DNA from: Corynebacterium hylobatis
GTDB taxonomy: Bacteria > Actinomycetota > Actinomycetes > Mycobacteriales > Mycobacteriaceae
Length of the DNA: 64,000 nucleotides
Reading direction: 5' to 3'
Assembly (NCBI RefSeq): GCF_003955685.1
Contig: NZ_RXHJ01000008.1
Location: forward strand, 89,608 to 153,607
The first letter of the stretch is position 1; each line of letters starts with the position of its first letter. Of this stretch, positions 52,731 to 59,911 are shown piece by piece. The notes beneath the pieces were generated by a model that saw only the letters and a program-made list of their open reading frames with translations, had not been told where the DNA came from and ran no database searches. Both the position numbers and the translations under genes were made by a program.

Positions 52731-52771
52731 GAGGCATGGACTCCCGGCAGGGTTGGTCGGGGTGACGCCGG

Positions 52772-53005
52772 TCAGGCAACGACGGCGGTGAGGCTGCTGA
52801 TGCGCTCCGGACGGAAACCGGACCAGTGCTCACCGTTGGCCACGACGACCGGGGCCTGGAGGTAGCCGAGGGCCAGGACGTAGTCCCGGGCCTCGTCGTC
52901 GAGGCTGATGTCCACGATCTCGTAGTCCAGTCCGGCGCGGTCGAAGGCCTTCTGGGTGGCCTTGCACTGGACGCAGGCGGGCTTGGTGTAGAGGGTGATG
53001 GACAT
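52772..53005 (-). CDS. nrdH: Glutaredoxin-like NrdH-redoxin
   Basis: The specific electron donor of class Ib ribonucleotide reductase. The 77-residue protein opens ITLYTKPACVQCKATQKAF with the CVQC redox centre at 11-14 and has the cis-Pro segment LQAPVVV near 50 and the FRPERI tail. ATG 53005 is preferred, with GAGG 9 bases upstream; an in-frame ATG 15 bases earlier overlaps that site. First gene of the operon, downstream of the NrdR boxes. Confidence 0.95.
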   Translation of the reverse strand: MSITLYTKPACVQCKATQKAFDRAGLDYEIVDISLDDEARDYVLALGYLQAPVVVANGEHWSGFRPERISSLTAVVA

Positions 53006-53136
53006 GGGAGTGAACCTCATTCTCTGCCGGAAATTTTTGGGTTACGGGCATCTGGTGCCACGGTCGGCTGCTGTCGCCGACTTAGGAAAAATGGCCCTGG
53101 ACGTGTTCTTGGCCTGTCCTGTGGCGTTATCAATAG

Positions 53137-53184
53137 ACACTATACTTTGTGGTTAACGCTTGCAAGTGACACTACATATAGTAG
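53137..53184 (-). promoter_or_regulatory. Tandem NrdR boxes over the nrdHIE promoter
   Basis: Two 16-base NrdR-type boxes, ACACTATACTTTGTGG (53137-53152) and ACACTACATATAGTAG (53169-53184), start 32 bases apart, three helical turns. The nrdH promoter (TTGCAA at 53160-53165, TATAGT at 53139-53144 on the minus strand) lies between and within them, so NrdR would repress. Confidence 0.88.
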
Positions 53185-53368
53185 TTACATCGATGAAAGT
53201 CCAGCAAGACAAGCCTTCCCGGCCCACATGTTGACCCACCGTCCACGCCGCCATCACAGGCGTGAAACAACACCGTTGTCATTTACCCAGCTCGCCCCCG
53301 CACCGCCACGGATCCGCCATCAACCCGCCACGGAATCGTTACCCCGGCCGGCCACCCCCACACAGAGA

Positions 53369-53413
53369 AACCGCCCGCCCCCACGGTCCGCGAGGACGTG
53401 GGAACGGGCGGTT
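53369..53413 (-). terminator. Terminator of rpmJ
   Basis: A long GC-rich stem (AACCGCCCG and CCCACG arms with a small internal loop) followed on the minus strand by TTTCTCTGT. It lies 15 bases past the rpmJ stop. The remaining 53185-53368 shows nothing else. Confidence 0.7.
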
Positions 53414-53427
53414 CAAAGCTGCGAAGC

Positions 53428-53550
53428 CTAGCCCTGACGGGCCTTGAAACGCGGCTCCTTCTTGTTGATCACGAAGACCTTGCCGTGACGACGGACAACC
53501 TGGGCGCCCGGCTTGTTCTTCAGCGACCGAAGCGACTTGCGAACCTTCAT
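53428..53550 (-). CDS. rpmJ: Ribosomal protein L36, cysteine-free form
   Basis: A 40-residue basic protein of the large ribosomal subunit, reading [15 protein letters not shown] at the start and ending EPRFKARQG. The usual zinc site (CxxC...CxxxxH) is missing: no cysteine is present at all, so this is the zinc-independent C-minus form. It is three residues longer than the common 37-residue type. GGAGCGCCC lies before ATG 53550. It is transcribed from the region shared with the divergent nadE and ends at its own terminator. Confidence 0.95.
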   Translation of the reverse strand: MKVRKSLRSLKNKPGAQVVRRHGKVFVINKKEPRFKARQG

Positions 53551-53676
53551 CGGGCGCTCCTTTCTGTATGCGCACCCCAAATAATTGCGATGCGACTTGT
53601 TTCAACACGGCTGATTATCCAGCCATGACACGAGTGACCATGTTACCGCACCCACCACTCAACCTCCAAAACCGCC

Positions 53677-53682
53677 TACGAT
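53677..53682 (+). promoter_or_regulatory. -10 box TACGAT of nadE, leaderless-type
   Basis: TACGAT lies 7 bases before ATG 53690. It overlaps an in-frame ATG at 53681, which is therefore not the start. Confidence 0.5.
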
Positions 53683-53689
53683 GGCGGTC

Positions 53690-54505
53690 ATGCAGCAAGA
53701 GATCATCGACGCCGTCCACGCCCGGCCGCACATCAACACCGCCGGGGAAATCACCACCCGGGTCGACTTCCTCGCCGACTACCTGCGCAGAACCGGCATG
53801 AAGGGATTCGTCCTGGGCATCTCCGGTGGGCAGGACTCCACCCTGGCCGGCCGGCTTGCACAGCTCGCCGTGGAGAAGATCCGCGCCGAGGGGCGCCAGG
53901 CAGAGTTCTGGGCCGTCCGCCTCCCCCACGGGGTGCAGGCCGACGAGGATGACGCCCAGATGGCCCTCGACTTCATCAACCCCGACCACCGCGTGACCGT
54001 CAACATCGCCGACGCCACCACCGCGATCGCCGATGCTGTTACCGATGCCCTCGGCCAAGCCGATCTCGGCGACTTCAACAAGGGCAACATCAAGGCCCGC
54101 CAGCGGATGATCGCCCAGTACGCGATCGCCGGGGAGAAATCCCTCCTCGTCCTGGGTACCGACCACGCCGCGGAGCAGGTCACCGGCTTCTTCACAAAAC
54201 ACGGCGACGGCGCGGCCGACCTCATGCCACTGTCCGGCCTGAACAAGCGTCAGGGCGCCCGACTTCTGCAGCACCTGGGTGCACCCGCCGCCACCTGGGA
54301 GAAGGTACCCACCGCCGACCTGGAGGAGGACCGTCCGGCGCTGCCCGACGAGGTCGCCCTCGGCGTCACATACCCCCATATCGACGACTACCTCGAGGGC
54401 CGGGAGATCCCGGAAAAGGCCGCGGAACGCATCGAACACCTGTGGCGCATCGGCGCCCACAAGCGACACCTGGCACCGGGCCCCCAAGACACGTGGTGGC
54501 GCTGA
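53690..54505 (+). CDS. nadE: NH3-dependent NAD synthetase
   Basis: Amidates deamido-NAD to NAD with ammonia and ATP. The 271-residue protein carries the P-loop [15 protein letters not shown] near 42-56 and the [29 protein letters not shown] segment near 149-178 with the acid-rich adenylate site. No glutaminase domain is attached, so it belongs to the short ammonia-using class. It completes the salvage route begun by PncA and PncB. It converges with the kinase-like gene, 4 bases between stops. Confidence 0.95.
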   Translation: MQQEIIDAVHARPHINTAGEITTRVDFLADYLRRTGMKGFVLGISGGQDSTLAGRLAQLAVEKIRAEGRQAEFWAVRLPHGVQADEDDAQMALDFINPDHRVTVNIADATTAIADAVTDALGQADLGDFNKGNIKARQRMIAQYAIAGEKSLLVLGTDHAAEQVTGFFTKHGDGAADLMPLSGLNKRQGARLLQHLGAPAATWEKVPTADLEEDRPALPDEVALGVTYPHIDDYLEGREIPEKAAERIEHLWRIGAHKRHLAPGPQDTWWR

Positions 54506-54509
54506 CCGC

Positions 54510-55274
54510 TCACCCCTCCCGCAGCAGCCGGACCGTGGCCTCCGCCGCCGCCACGAGGGGGCGGGCGTAGCCAGGGCCGTGGGTCCAGGCGTGCACGGCC
54601 AGGGGGTGGAGCTGGTGCAGCGGGACCCGCTCCCGCCAACCGGGCCGCAGGAAGGATACCTCCCCGTAACCGGCGATGATGTCCTCCAGGTGGGGTGCAC
54701 CGAACAGCGCCAGCATGGCCAGGTCGGTCTCCGGATGACCACCGTGGGCCGCCGGATCGATGAAGACGGGGCCCTCGGGGCCGAAGAGCAGGTTGCCGGC
54801 CCACAGATCACCGTGGATGCGGGCGGGCTCTCCTTCCCATTCCCGGGCGGCGATCAGGTCCGCAGCCTGCTCCACCAACCCCAGCCCTGCCGCATCGAGG
54901 TGGCCGACGTCGTGGGCACGGCGGGCGAAGGGACGCACGCGCTGCTCCGCGTAGAAGCTCCCCCACTGCGCCGTCGGAGTGCATTCCTGTTCCCGGGTGC
55001 CGATGTAGTTGGGCCCCTCCCAGCCCGGAGGTGGGGCACCGAAGGCCGGTGCCCCGGCGAGGTGGATCCGCGCGAGTTCCCGGCCCGCCTGGCGTGCCGC
55101 CCCGCGGTTGGGCGCCGACTCCCGGATGCGGACGGTGCTCAGGGTGTTGGCCACCGGATCCACGGCGACCACCTCGACGACGGCTGGGGAAGCCTCCCGC
55201 AGCCAGCACAGCCCCGCGGCCTCCGCCTCAGCGGATCGGGGCTCACGGGGCTGTTTGGTGAACACGGGCGCCAT
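54510..55274 (-). CDS. Fructosamine kinase-like (aminoglycoside phosphotransferase fold) protein
   Basis: A 254-residue kinase-fold protein. RIHGDLWAGNLLFGPEGPVFIDPAAHGGHPETDLAML near 152-188 has the catalytic HGD and DPA motifs of the fructosamine/ketosamine-3-kinase group, and PGWEGPNYIGT near 81 the matching N-lobe loop. This suggests repair of glycated amines, though the family also includes antibiotic-type kinases. ATG 55274 is one base after the stop of the PNPOx-like gene (TGAcATG), so the two are coupled. The frame reaches 55298, but that extension overlaps the upstream gene. Confidence 0.85.
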   Translation of the reverse strand: MAPVFTKQPREPRSAEAEAAGLCWLREASPAVVEVVAVDPVANTLSTVRIRESAPNRGAARQAGRELARIHLAGAPAFGAPPPGWEGPNYIGTREQECTPTAQWGSFYAEQRVRPFARRAHDVGHLDAAGLGLVEQAADLIAAREWEGEPARIHGDLWAGNLLFGPEGPVFIDPAAHGGHPETDLAMLALFGAPHLEDIIAGYGEVSFLRPGWRERVPLHQLHPLAVHAWTHGPGYARPLVAAAEATVRLLREG

Positions 55275-55275
55275 G

Positions 55276-55695
55276 TCAGTAGCGCTCCGGCTCCTCACCG
55301 ATCTCGAATTCGCGGCCGGTGATCTCCCGGGCGTTGACGCGCACCCAGTTGTACTTCAGGGTGGGTGCCCAGGGGCGGAGGTTCAGGGTCTCGGCGTGCG
55401 CGATGTCGTCGTGCTTCTCCAGCAGCTCGGCGGTGCCGCGGACGACCACGGACCAGGCGGTCTGCCCGTCACGACCGTCCGCCTCGAAGAGGACCTCATT
55501 GCCCAGGTTGACGGTGAACAGCTTGGTGCCCTCGGCGGTACGGAAGTAGACGGCCTCGCTGTCCACGACGAAGTTCACGGGGAAGATCTCCAGGGCATCC
55601 TTGCGCTGCAGCACGATGCGGCCGGGCTGGACATCCGCCAGGCGGGCAAGGGACTGCTCTACGCTCAGCTTGCGGAAGATGTCTTCGTTGAACAT
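55276..55695 (-). CDS. Pyridoxamine 5'-phosphate oxidase-fold (FMN-binding split barrel) protein
   Basis: A 139-residue protein of the nitroreductase/PNPOx-like split-barrel type. LARLADVQPGRIVLQRKDALEIFPVNFVVD near 14-43 and AVYFRTAEGTKLFTVNLGNEVLFEAD near 45-70 are typical. It would bind FMN, F420 or heme, and the activity is unknown. ATG 55695 has GAGGAG 9 bases upstream; longer frames extend to 55788 without support. It is coupled to the kinase-like gene (1-base gap). Confidence 0.85.
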   Translation of the reverse strand: MFNEDIFRKLSVEQSLARLADVQPGRIVLQRKDALEIFPVNFVVDSEAVYFRTAEGTKLFTVNLGNEVLFEADGRDGQTAWSVVVRGTAELLEKHDDIAHAETLNLRPWAPTLKYNWVRVNAREITGREFEIGEEPERY

Positions 55696-55789
55696 GTGGA
55701 AATGCTCCTCACACGGTAGGGCGCGGCACGCGCGGGGTCTGTACCTCCCAGGATACGTGTCCCCTCCCCTGCTGGAGCCCGGATACATG

Positions 55790-55823
55790 AGAGGCCGGTC
55801 ACCATGGATGGTGACCGGCCTCT
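55790..55823 (-). terminator. Long perfect hairpin after the tRNA-Ala pair
   Basis: A perfect inverted repeat of up to 16 bp (55790-55805 with 55808-55823) lies just past the last tRNA on the minus strand. No U-tract follows, so it may be a terminator or a processing signal. Confidence 0.5.
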
Positions 55824-55830
55824 ACTTCGG

Positions 55831-55903
55831 TGGAGCTAAGGGGATTCGAACCCCTGACCCCCACACTGCCAGTGTGGTGCGCTACCAGCTGCGCCATAGC
55901 CCC
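55831..55903 (-). tRNA. tRNA-Ala (GGC anticodon), copy 1
   Basis: A full cloverleaf on the minus strand. The acceptor GGGGCTA/TAGCTCC contains the G3-U70 pair that marks tRNA-Ala. The anticodon stem CACAC/GTGTG encloses TGGCA (GGC), the T arm is GGGGTTCGAATCCCC, and the discriminator is A. CCA is not encoded. It is base-for-base identical to the copy at 55927-55999. Confidence 0.97.
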
Positions 55904-55926
55904 TTGCGGTGTATTCAATTTTCAAG

Positions 55927-55999
55927 TGGAGCTAAGGGGATTCGAACCCCTGACCCCCACACTGCCAGTGTGGTGCGCTACCAGCTGCGCCATAGCCCC
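55927..55999 (-). tRNA. tRNA-Ala (GGC anticodon), copy 2
   Basis: Identical in all 73 bases to copy 1, which begins 23 bases downstream. Both are read in the same direction and are probably cut from one precursor. Confidence 0.97.
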
Positions 56000-56064
56000 T
56001 TGGAACTCCTGTTAATGTACACGTCCGCATGCTACGGCACCAAATCGCCAGGTGGATGCTTGAC

Positions 56065-56087
56065 GACGCCCGCGTGGGGCGGGCGTC
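56065..56087 (-). terminator. Weak hairpin terminator after the DsbA-like gene
   Basis: A 9-bp stem (56065-56073 with 56079-56087) with a 5-base loop lies 23 bases past the stop of the DsbA-like gene. No clear T-tract follows. Confidence 0.4.
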
Positions 56088-56110
56088 ATCAAGCGGGGCT
56101 CAGGCGGGGT

Positions 56111-56845
56111 TTAAGCGCCCAGGACAGCATCCAGCCACTGGTTGATGTCCTCGACCTCGACGTCCTTGCCATCCTGGACCACACGCGGCGAGGACACCGA
56201 ACCGGTCTCGGCCTCGAGCTTGTCGGCGTTGGCGGCGGCCAGGGTGTTGGCGTCACTGATGAACTCACCGCTGCGGATCGTCTCGACGACGCCGTCGGAG
56301 GCGCCGAGCGCCTGTGCGGCGTCGGCGAAGTCGTCGTTGCTCCACTTGTTGTAGATGTCCTCCTGGTCCTCCATGAGGACGGTGCGGAAGTTCCAGAACA
56401 CGTCGGTCTCCCCAGCCTCGGCGACCGCGAGGGCGGCAGCGGCCGCGCGGGTGGAGTGTCCGTCGATGTTGCCGCGGTCCAGGAAGTTGAGGGTGCGGAT
56501 GTTGACAATCAGTTCGCCGGCCTCCACCGCCTCCTGCATCTGCTCATCGGTGTTCTGCGCCAGGGTGGAGCAGTAGGGGCAGGAGTAGTCCTCGTAGAGG
56601 TCCACCTCAGGGGCATCGGCCGCCGGGCTGGCGGCTGCGATGGTCACCGCGCTGTCGCTGAAATCGGATTCGAAGGCAACGTCGATGTTTGCGCGGTCGG
56701 CGAGGTGCTCGGTCTTCTTACCCTGTCCGGACATGACGATGTAGCCGATGACCACGGCCGCCACGACGACGACGGCGACGATGGCCCAGATGAATGCGCT
56801 ACCGCCCTTGGCGTTCGGGTCGGTGACCCGGGTGGACTTGCTCAC
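56111..56845 (-). CDS. Membrane-anchored DsbA-like thiol oxidoreductase
   Basis: A 244-residue extracytoplasmic protein. A signal anchor (about 17-39, FIWAIVAVVVVAAVVIGYIV) is followed by a DsbA-type domain with LYEDYSCPYC near 82-91 (CPYC redox centre), an inserted helical domain, and the cis-Pro segment SSPRVVQDG near 217. It should form or rearrange disulfides in exported proteins. The MauE/DoxX-like gene with a CGCF motif lies 40 bases upstream on the same strand, so the two probably act together. A VKOR-type oxidase is not seen here. Confidence 0.9.
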   Translation of the reverse strand: MSKSTRVTDPNAKGGSAFIWAIVAVVVVAAVVIGYIVMSGQGKKTEHLADRANIDVAFESDFSDSAVTIAAASPAADAPEVDLYEDYSCPYCSTLAQNTDEQMQEAVEAGELIVNIRTLNFLDRGNIDGHSTRAAAAALAVAEAGETDVFWNFRTVLMEDQEDIYNKWSNDDFADAAQALGASDGVVETIRSGEFISDANTLAAANADKLEAETGSVSSPRVVQDGKDVEVEDINQWLDAVLGA

Positions 56846-56885
56846 TGTGTTGTTCTCACCTTCGGAAATCTGATGGTCTTGCGGT

Positions 56886-57413
56886 CTAGGGGTAGAGGGC
56901 GAACCTCTTGAACGGACGATAGATGGTCCACACGGTCAATGCGAGGTAGAAGACATCGCGGAGGATGGTGATGAAATAGTCCATCGCCACGGCGTCGTAG
57001 TTCGGCTCGATATTGAAGCAACCGCAGTCGATGGCCAGCCCCCGGGCCCAGGCCTGCGCGATGCCGATGATGAACAGCACCAGTACGCCCGTGGCCACCT
57101 TGCTGGACTGCCGGAGGAAGATCCCCAGCAGCAGGAAGAGCCCGCCGGCGATCTCCAGCGGCCCGATGAGCCGGGCCAGCAGATCCGACCACTGAGGGGT
57201 GAAGATCTCGTAGGCCATGATGGCCTGCGTCATGTTCATATGGTCGTTGAGCTTGGCCCAGCCGGCGGTCAGCCAGGTGTAGGCCATGAAGAATCGGGCG
57301 AAGAGGCTGATGCCGTCGAGGATCCGTCGTCCGTTCGTGCTCGACCAGAAAGAACCCGCAGCCACCGGCTCCGGGTTCGTCGAGGGGGTCATTGCCTGCT
57401 CTGTGGTGGACAC
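56886..57413 (-). CDS. MauE/DoxX-like membrane protein
   Basis: A 175-residue protein with four membrane segments (about 38-56, 80-105, 110-130, 145-165). IDCGCFNIEPNYDAVAMDYFITILRD near 125-150 contains CGCF followed by the acidic helix, the MauE-family redox motif. It is probably a partner that passes electrons to or from the DsbA-like protein encoded 40 bases downstream. GTG 57413 is chosen since TAAGGT lies 8 bases upstream; the frame reaches 57452. Confidence 0.85.
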   Translation of the reverse strand: MSTTEQAMTPSTNPEPVAAGSFWSSTNGRRILDGISLFARFFMAYTWLTAGWAKLNDHMNMTQAIMAYEIFTPQWSDLLARLIGPLEIAGGLFLLLGIFLRQSSKVATGVLVLFIIGIAQAWARGLAIDCGCFNIEPNYDAVAMDYFITILRDVFYLALTVWTIYRPFKRFALYP

Positions 57414-57421
57414 GTCTTCAC

Positions 57422-57427
57422 ACCTTA
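57422..57427 (-). promoter_or_regulatory. -10 box TAAGGT, leaderless-type
   Basis: TAAGGT on the minus strand lies 8 bases before GTG 57413. Confidence 0.4.
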
Positions 57428-57487
57428 GTCGACCACGGGGCCGGTCCGGCACATGAATTATCCCTGACCGGCCCGAATCACAGGAGA

Positions 57488-59152
57488 TTAACCCCCGAGT
57501 ACCTGGCTCACCACAGCCTGGGCCTCCTCCTGCACCAGACGGAGGTGATCCTCCCCACGGAAAGACTCGGCGTAGATCTTGTACTTGTCCTCCGTACCGG
57601 AGGGACGCGCCGCGAACCAGGCGTTCTCGGTGGTGACCTTCAGCCCGCCGATGGCCGCGCCGTTGCCCGGTGCCTCGGTCAGCTTGGCGGTGATGGGCTC
57701 GCCGGCCAGCTCGGTGGCGGTGACCTGCTCGGGGGAGAGTGCCTTGAGGGCGGCCTTCTGCTCGCGGTTGGCCTCGGCGTCGAGACGCGCATAGGCGGGG
57801 GCACCGAACTCGGCGGCCAGTTCCGCGTAGCGCTGCGAGGGGGTCTTGCCGGTCACGGCGATGATCTCGGCGGCGAGGAGGTTGAGGATGAGGCCGTCCT
57901 TGTCAGTGGACCAGGTGGTGCCGTCCATGCGCAGGAAGGACGCACCCGCGGACTCCTCACCGCCGAAACCAATCGTCCCGGACATCAGGCCGTCGACGAA
58001 CCACTTGAAGCCCACCGGGACCTCGACCAGCCTGCGGCCCAGGCGGGACACGACCCGGTCGATCATGGAGGAGCTGACCAGGGTCTTGCCCACTGCGGTG
58101 CCCTCGTCCCAGCCGGGCCGGTTGGCGAAGAGGTACTCGATGGCCACAGCAAGATAGTGGTTCGGGTTCATCAGACCGGCGTCCGGGGTGACGATGCCAT
58201 GGCGGTCGGCGTCGGCGTCATTGCCGGTGGCGACGTCGTACTTGTCGCGGTTCTGGATCAGCGAGGCCATGGCGTGCGGGGAGGAACAGTCCATGCGGAT
58301 CTTGCCGTCGGTGTCCAGGGTCATGAACCGGAAGGTCGCGTCCACCGTGGGGTTGACCACCGTGAGATCGAGGCCATGGGTCTCCGCGATCGCCGCCCAG
58401 TAGTCAACGGAGGCACCACCCATCGGGTCCGCCCCGATGCGCACACCGGCCTCCCGGATGGCGTCGATGTTGACCACGCTGGGCAGGTCGGCGACATAGC
58501 GGCCCTTGAAGTCGTAGCGCTCGGCCCGCTCGTCGAGGACCCCCGTGACTGGGACGCGCTTGACGCCCTCCAGTCCGGCGCGCAGCAGCTCATTGGCCCG
58601 GTTGGCGATCCAGTCCGTGGCATCCGTGTCTGCGGGGCCGCCGTTGGCAGGGTTGTACTTGAAACCGCCGTCCCGCGGCGGGTTGTGCGAGGGGGTGATC
58701 ACGATGCCGTCGGCCGGCGGGTACGAGGGCCCGGCGGCACCCCAGCGGATGTCCCTGTTGTGGCTGAGGATCGCATGCGAGACCGCCGGGGTCGGGGTGT
58801 AGCGGCCCTCGGCGTCGACAAGCACCTCGACCTCGTTGGCGATGAGCACCTCAAGCGCGGAGACCATCGCCGGCTCAGACAGGGCGTGGGTGTCGCGGCC
58901 GATGAAGATCGGACCGTTGTCCATGTTGGTGCCCTGGCTGCGGAAGTCCACGATGGCCTGGGTGGTGGCCCAGATGTGCTGCTCGTTGAAGGAATTGTCG
59001 AGCGAGGAGCCGCGGTGACCGGAGGTGCCGAAGACCACCTGCTGGTCCGGGTCCTCGACGTCGATCTCCCGGGTGTAATACGCGGTGACCACCTCAGCGA
59101 TGTCAATGAGGTCCTCGGGACGTGCCGGCTGGCCTGCGCGTTCGTGTGCCAT
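57488..59152 (-). CDS. pgm: Phosphoglucomutase, alpha-D-glucose-specific
   Basis: Interconverts glucose 1-phosphate and glucose 6-phosphate. The 554-residue protein has GTSGHRG near 43-49, the phosphoserine loop [19 protein letters not shown] near 143-161, the metal loop [12 protein letters not shown] near 310, and the C-terminal phosphate site [13 protein letters not shown] near 516. This is the Pgm branch of the phosphohexomutases, not the phosphomannomutase branch. ATG 59152 has AAGGAG 10 bases upstream; the frame runs on to 59482 without support. It links central sugars to glycogen, trehalose and cell wall precursors. Confidence 0.95.
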   Translation of the reverse strand: MAHERAGQPARPEDLIDIAEVVTAYYTREIDVEDPDQQVVFGTSGHRGSSLDNSFNEQHIWATTQAIVDFRSQGTNMDNGPIFIGRDTHALSEPAMVSALEVLIANEVEVLVDAEGRYTPTPAVSHAILSHNRDIRWGAAGPSYPPADGIVITPSHNPPRDGGFKYNPANGGPADTDATDWIANRANELLRAGLEGVKRVPVTGVLDERAERYDFKGRYVADLPSVVNIDAIREAGVRIGADPMGGASVDYWAAIAETHGLDLTVVNPTVDATFRFMTLDTDGKIRMDCSSPHAMASLIQNRDKYDVATGNDADADRHGIVTPDAGLMNPNHYLAVAIEYLFANRPGWDEGTAVGKTLVSSSMIDRVVSRLGRRLVEVPVGFKWFVDGLMSGTIGFGGEESAGASFLRMDGTTWSTDKDGLILNLLAAEIIAVTGKTPSQRYAELAAEFGAPAYARLDAEANREQKAALKALSPEQVTATELAGEPITAKLTEAPGNGAAIGGLKVTTENAWFAARPSGTEDKYKIYAESFRGEDHLRLVQEEAQAVVSQVLGG

Positions 59153-59270
59153 GTCTGTGGTTCTCCTTGTTCGTGCCTGGGCAGGGGTTACTCCATTGTT
59201 GTCGCGTGAACGCACACCCGCAGTGGTCCCGCCTCTGTCCACCCGCCGGTCACCCCCGCGAGGGGGCAGG

Positions 59271-59276
59271 TACCGT
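59271..59276 (+). promoter_or_regulatory. -10 box TACCGT of the crcB pair, leaderless-type
   Basis: TACCGT lies 6 bases before ATG 59283. Confidence 0.35.
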
Positions 59277-59282
59277 GAACCC

Positions 59283-59579
59283 ATGCTGCTTGTCGACGCC
59301 ACCGTCGTCGGCGCCGGCGCCCTCCTCGGTGCGCTGGCCCGTTTCGCCGTGGAGGAGCTCCTCGGCGCCGGCCCCCTGCCCCTGCTCGGCATCAACATCC
59401 TGGGTTCCTTCCTCATGGGACTCCTGCGCCCCGGTGCTTTCTGGGGCCGTGGTGTGCTGGGCGGTTTCACCAGTTTCTCCACCTTCGCCCACCTCAGCGC
59501 CGCCGCGCCGGGCTATCTGGTGGCCACCGTCATGGGTTGTGTCGGGGCGTGGCTGCTCGGGGACCGGTGGGCGCGGTGA
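59283..59579 (+). CDS. crcB: Fluoride exporter CrcB/Fluc, subunit 1
   Basis: A 98-residue four-segment membrane protein, half of a Fluc fluoride channel. [14 protein letters not shown] near 11-24, [12 protein letters not shown] near 37-48 and [10 protein letters not shown] near 58-67 are the family motifs (the Asn and TSFST residues line the pore). Its stop overlaps the GTG of the second crcB gene (GTGA), the usual two-gene heterodimer arrangement. No fluoride riboswitch is seen upstream; the mRNA looks leaderless. Confidence 0.9.
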   Translation: MLLVDATVVGAGALLGALARFAVEELLGAGPLPLLGINILGSFLMGLLRPGAFWGRGVLGGFTSFSTFAHLSAAAPGYLVATVMGCVGAWLLGDRWAR

Positions 59580-59911
59580 TCGGGGCCGTGTTGGCCGTCG
59601 GTCTCGGCGGTTTCCTCGGCGGCATGCTGCGCGGTCTCCTGGCCCGGTGGCCGGGTGGCCTGCGCGGCACCTTCACCGCCAACCTCCTGGCCACCGTCGT
59701 TCTCGGCGCGGTGATCGGGGCCGGGGATCTGGTCTACCTCGCCCTGGGCACCGGCTTCGCAGGTGCGCTGTCCACGTGGTCGACCCTGGCCCGGGAGCTC
59801 GGTGAGCTGCTGAAGGAACGGCAGTGGCGGCTGTTGACCGGATACATATCAGCCACGCTCACCGCCGGGTGGGCGGTGGCGTGGCTGACGAGGTGGCTGG
59901 TGTCCGCTTAA
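59576..59911 (+). CDS. crcB: Fluoride exporter CrcB/Fluc, subunit 2
   Basis: A 111-residue paralogue of the preceding gene. GGFLGGMLRGLLARWP near 9-24, TFTANLLATVVLGAV near 32-46 and GFAGALSTWSTLARE near 61-75 are the matching motifs. GTG 59576 overlaps the upstream stop; a GTG 9 bases earlier is also in frame. It should pair with subunit 1 to form the antiparallel channel. Its TAA shares bases with the stop of the converging ABC permease (TTAA). Confidence 0.9.
   Translation: MIGAVLAVGLGGFLGGMLRGLLARWPGGLRGTFTANLLATVVLGAVIGAGDLVYLALGTGFAGALSTWSTLARELGELLKERQWRLLTGYISATLTAGWAVAWLTRWLVSA

Noticed and set aside
59160..59282. Fluoride riboswitch before crcB
   Set aside because: The promoter box leaves no room for a leader and the conserved fluoride-aptamer blocks are not seen.
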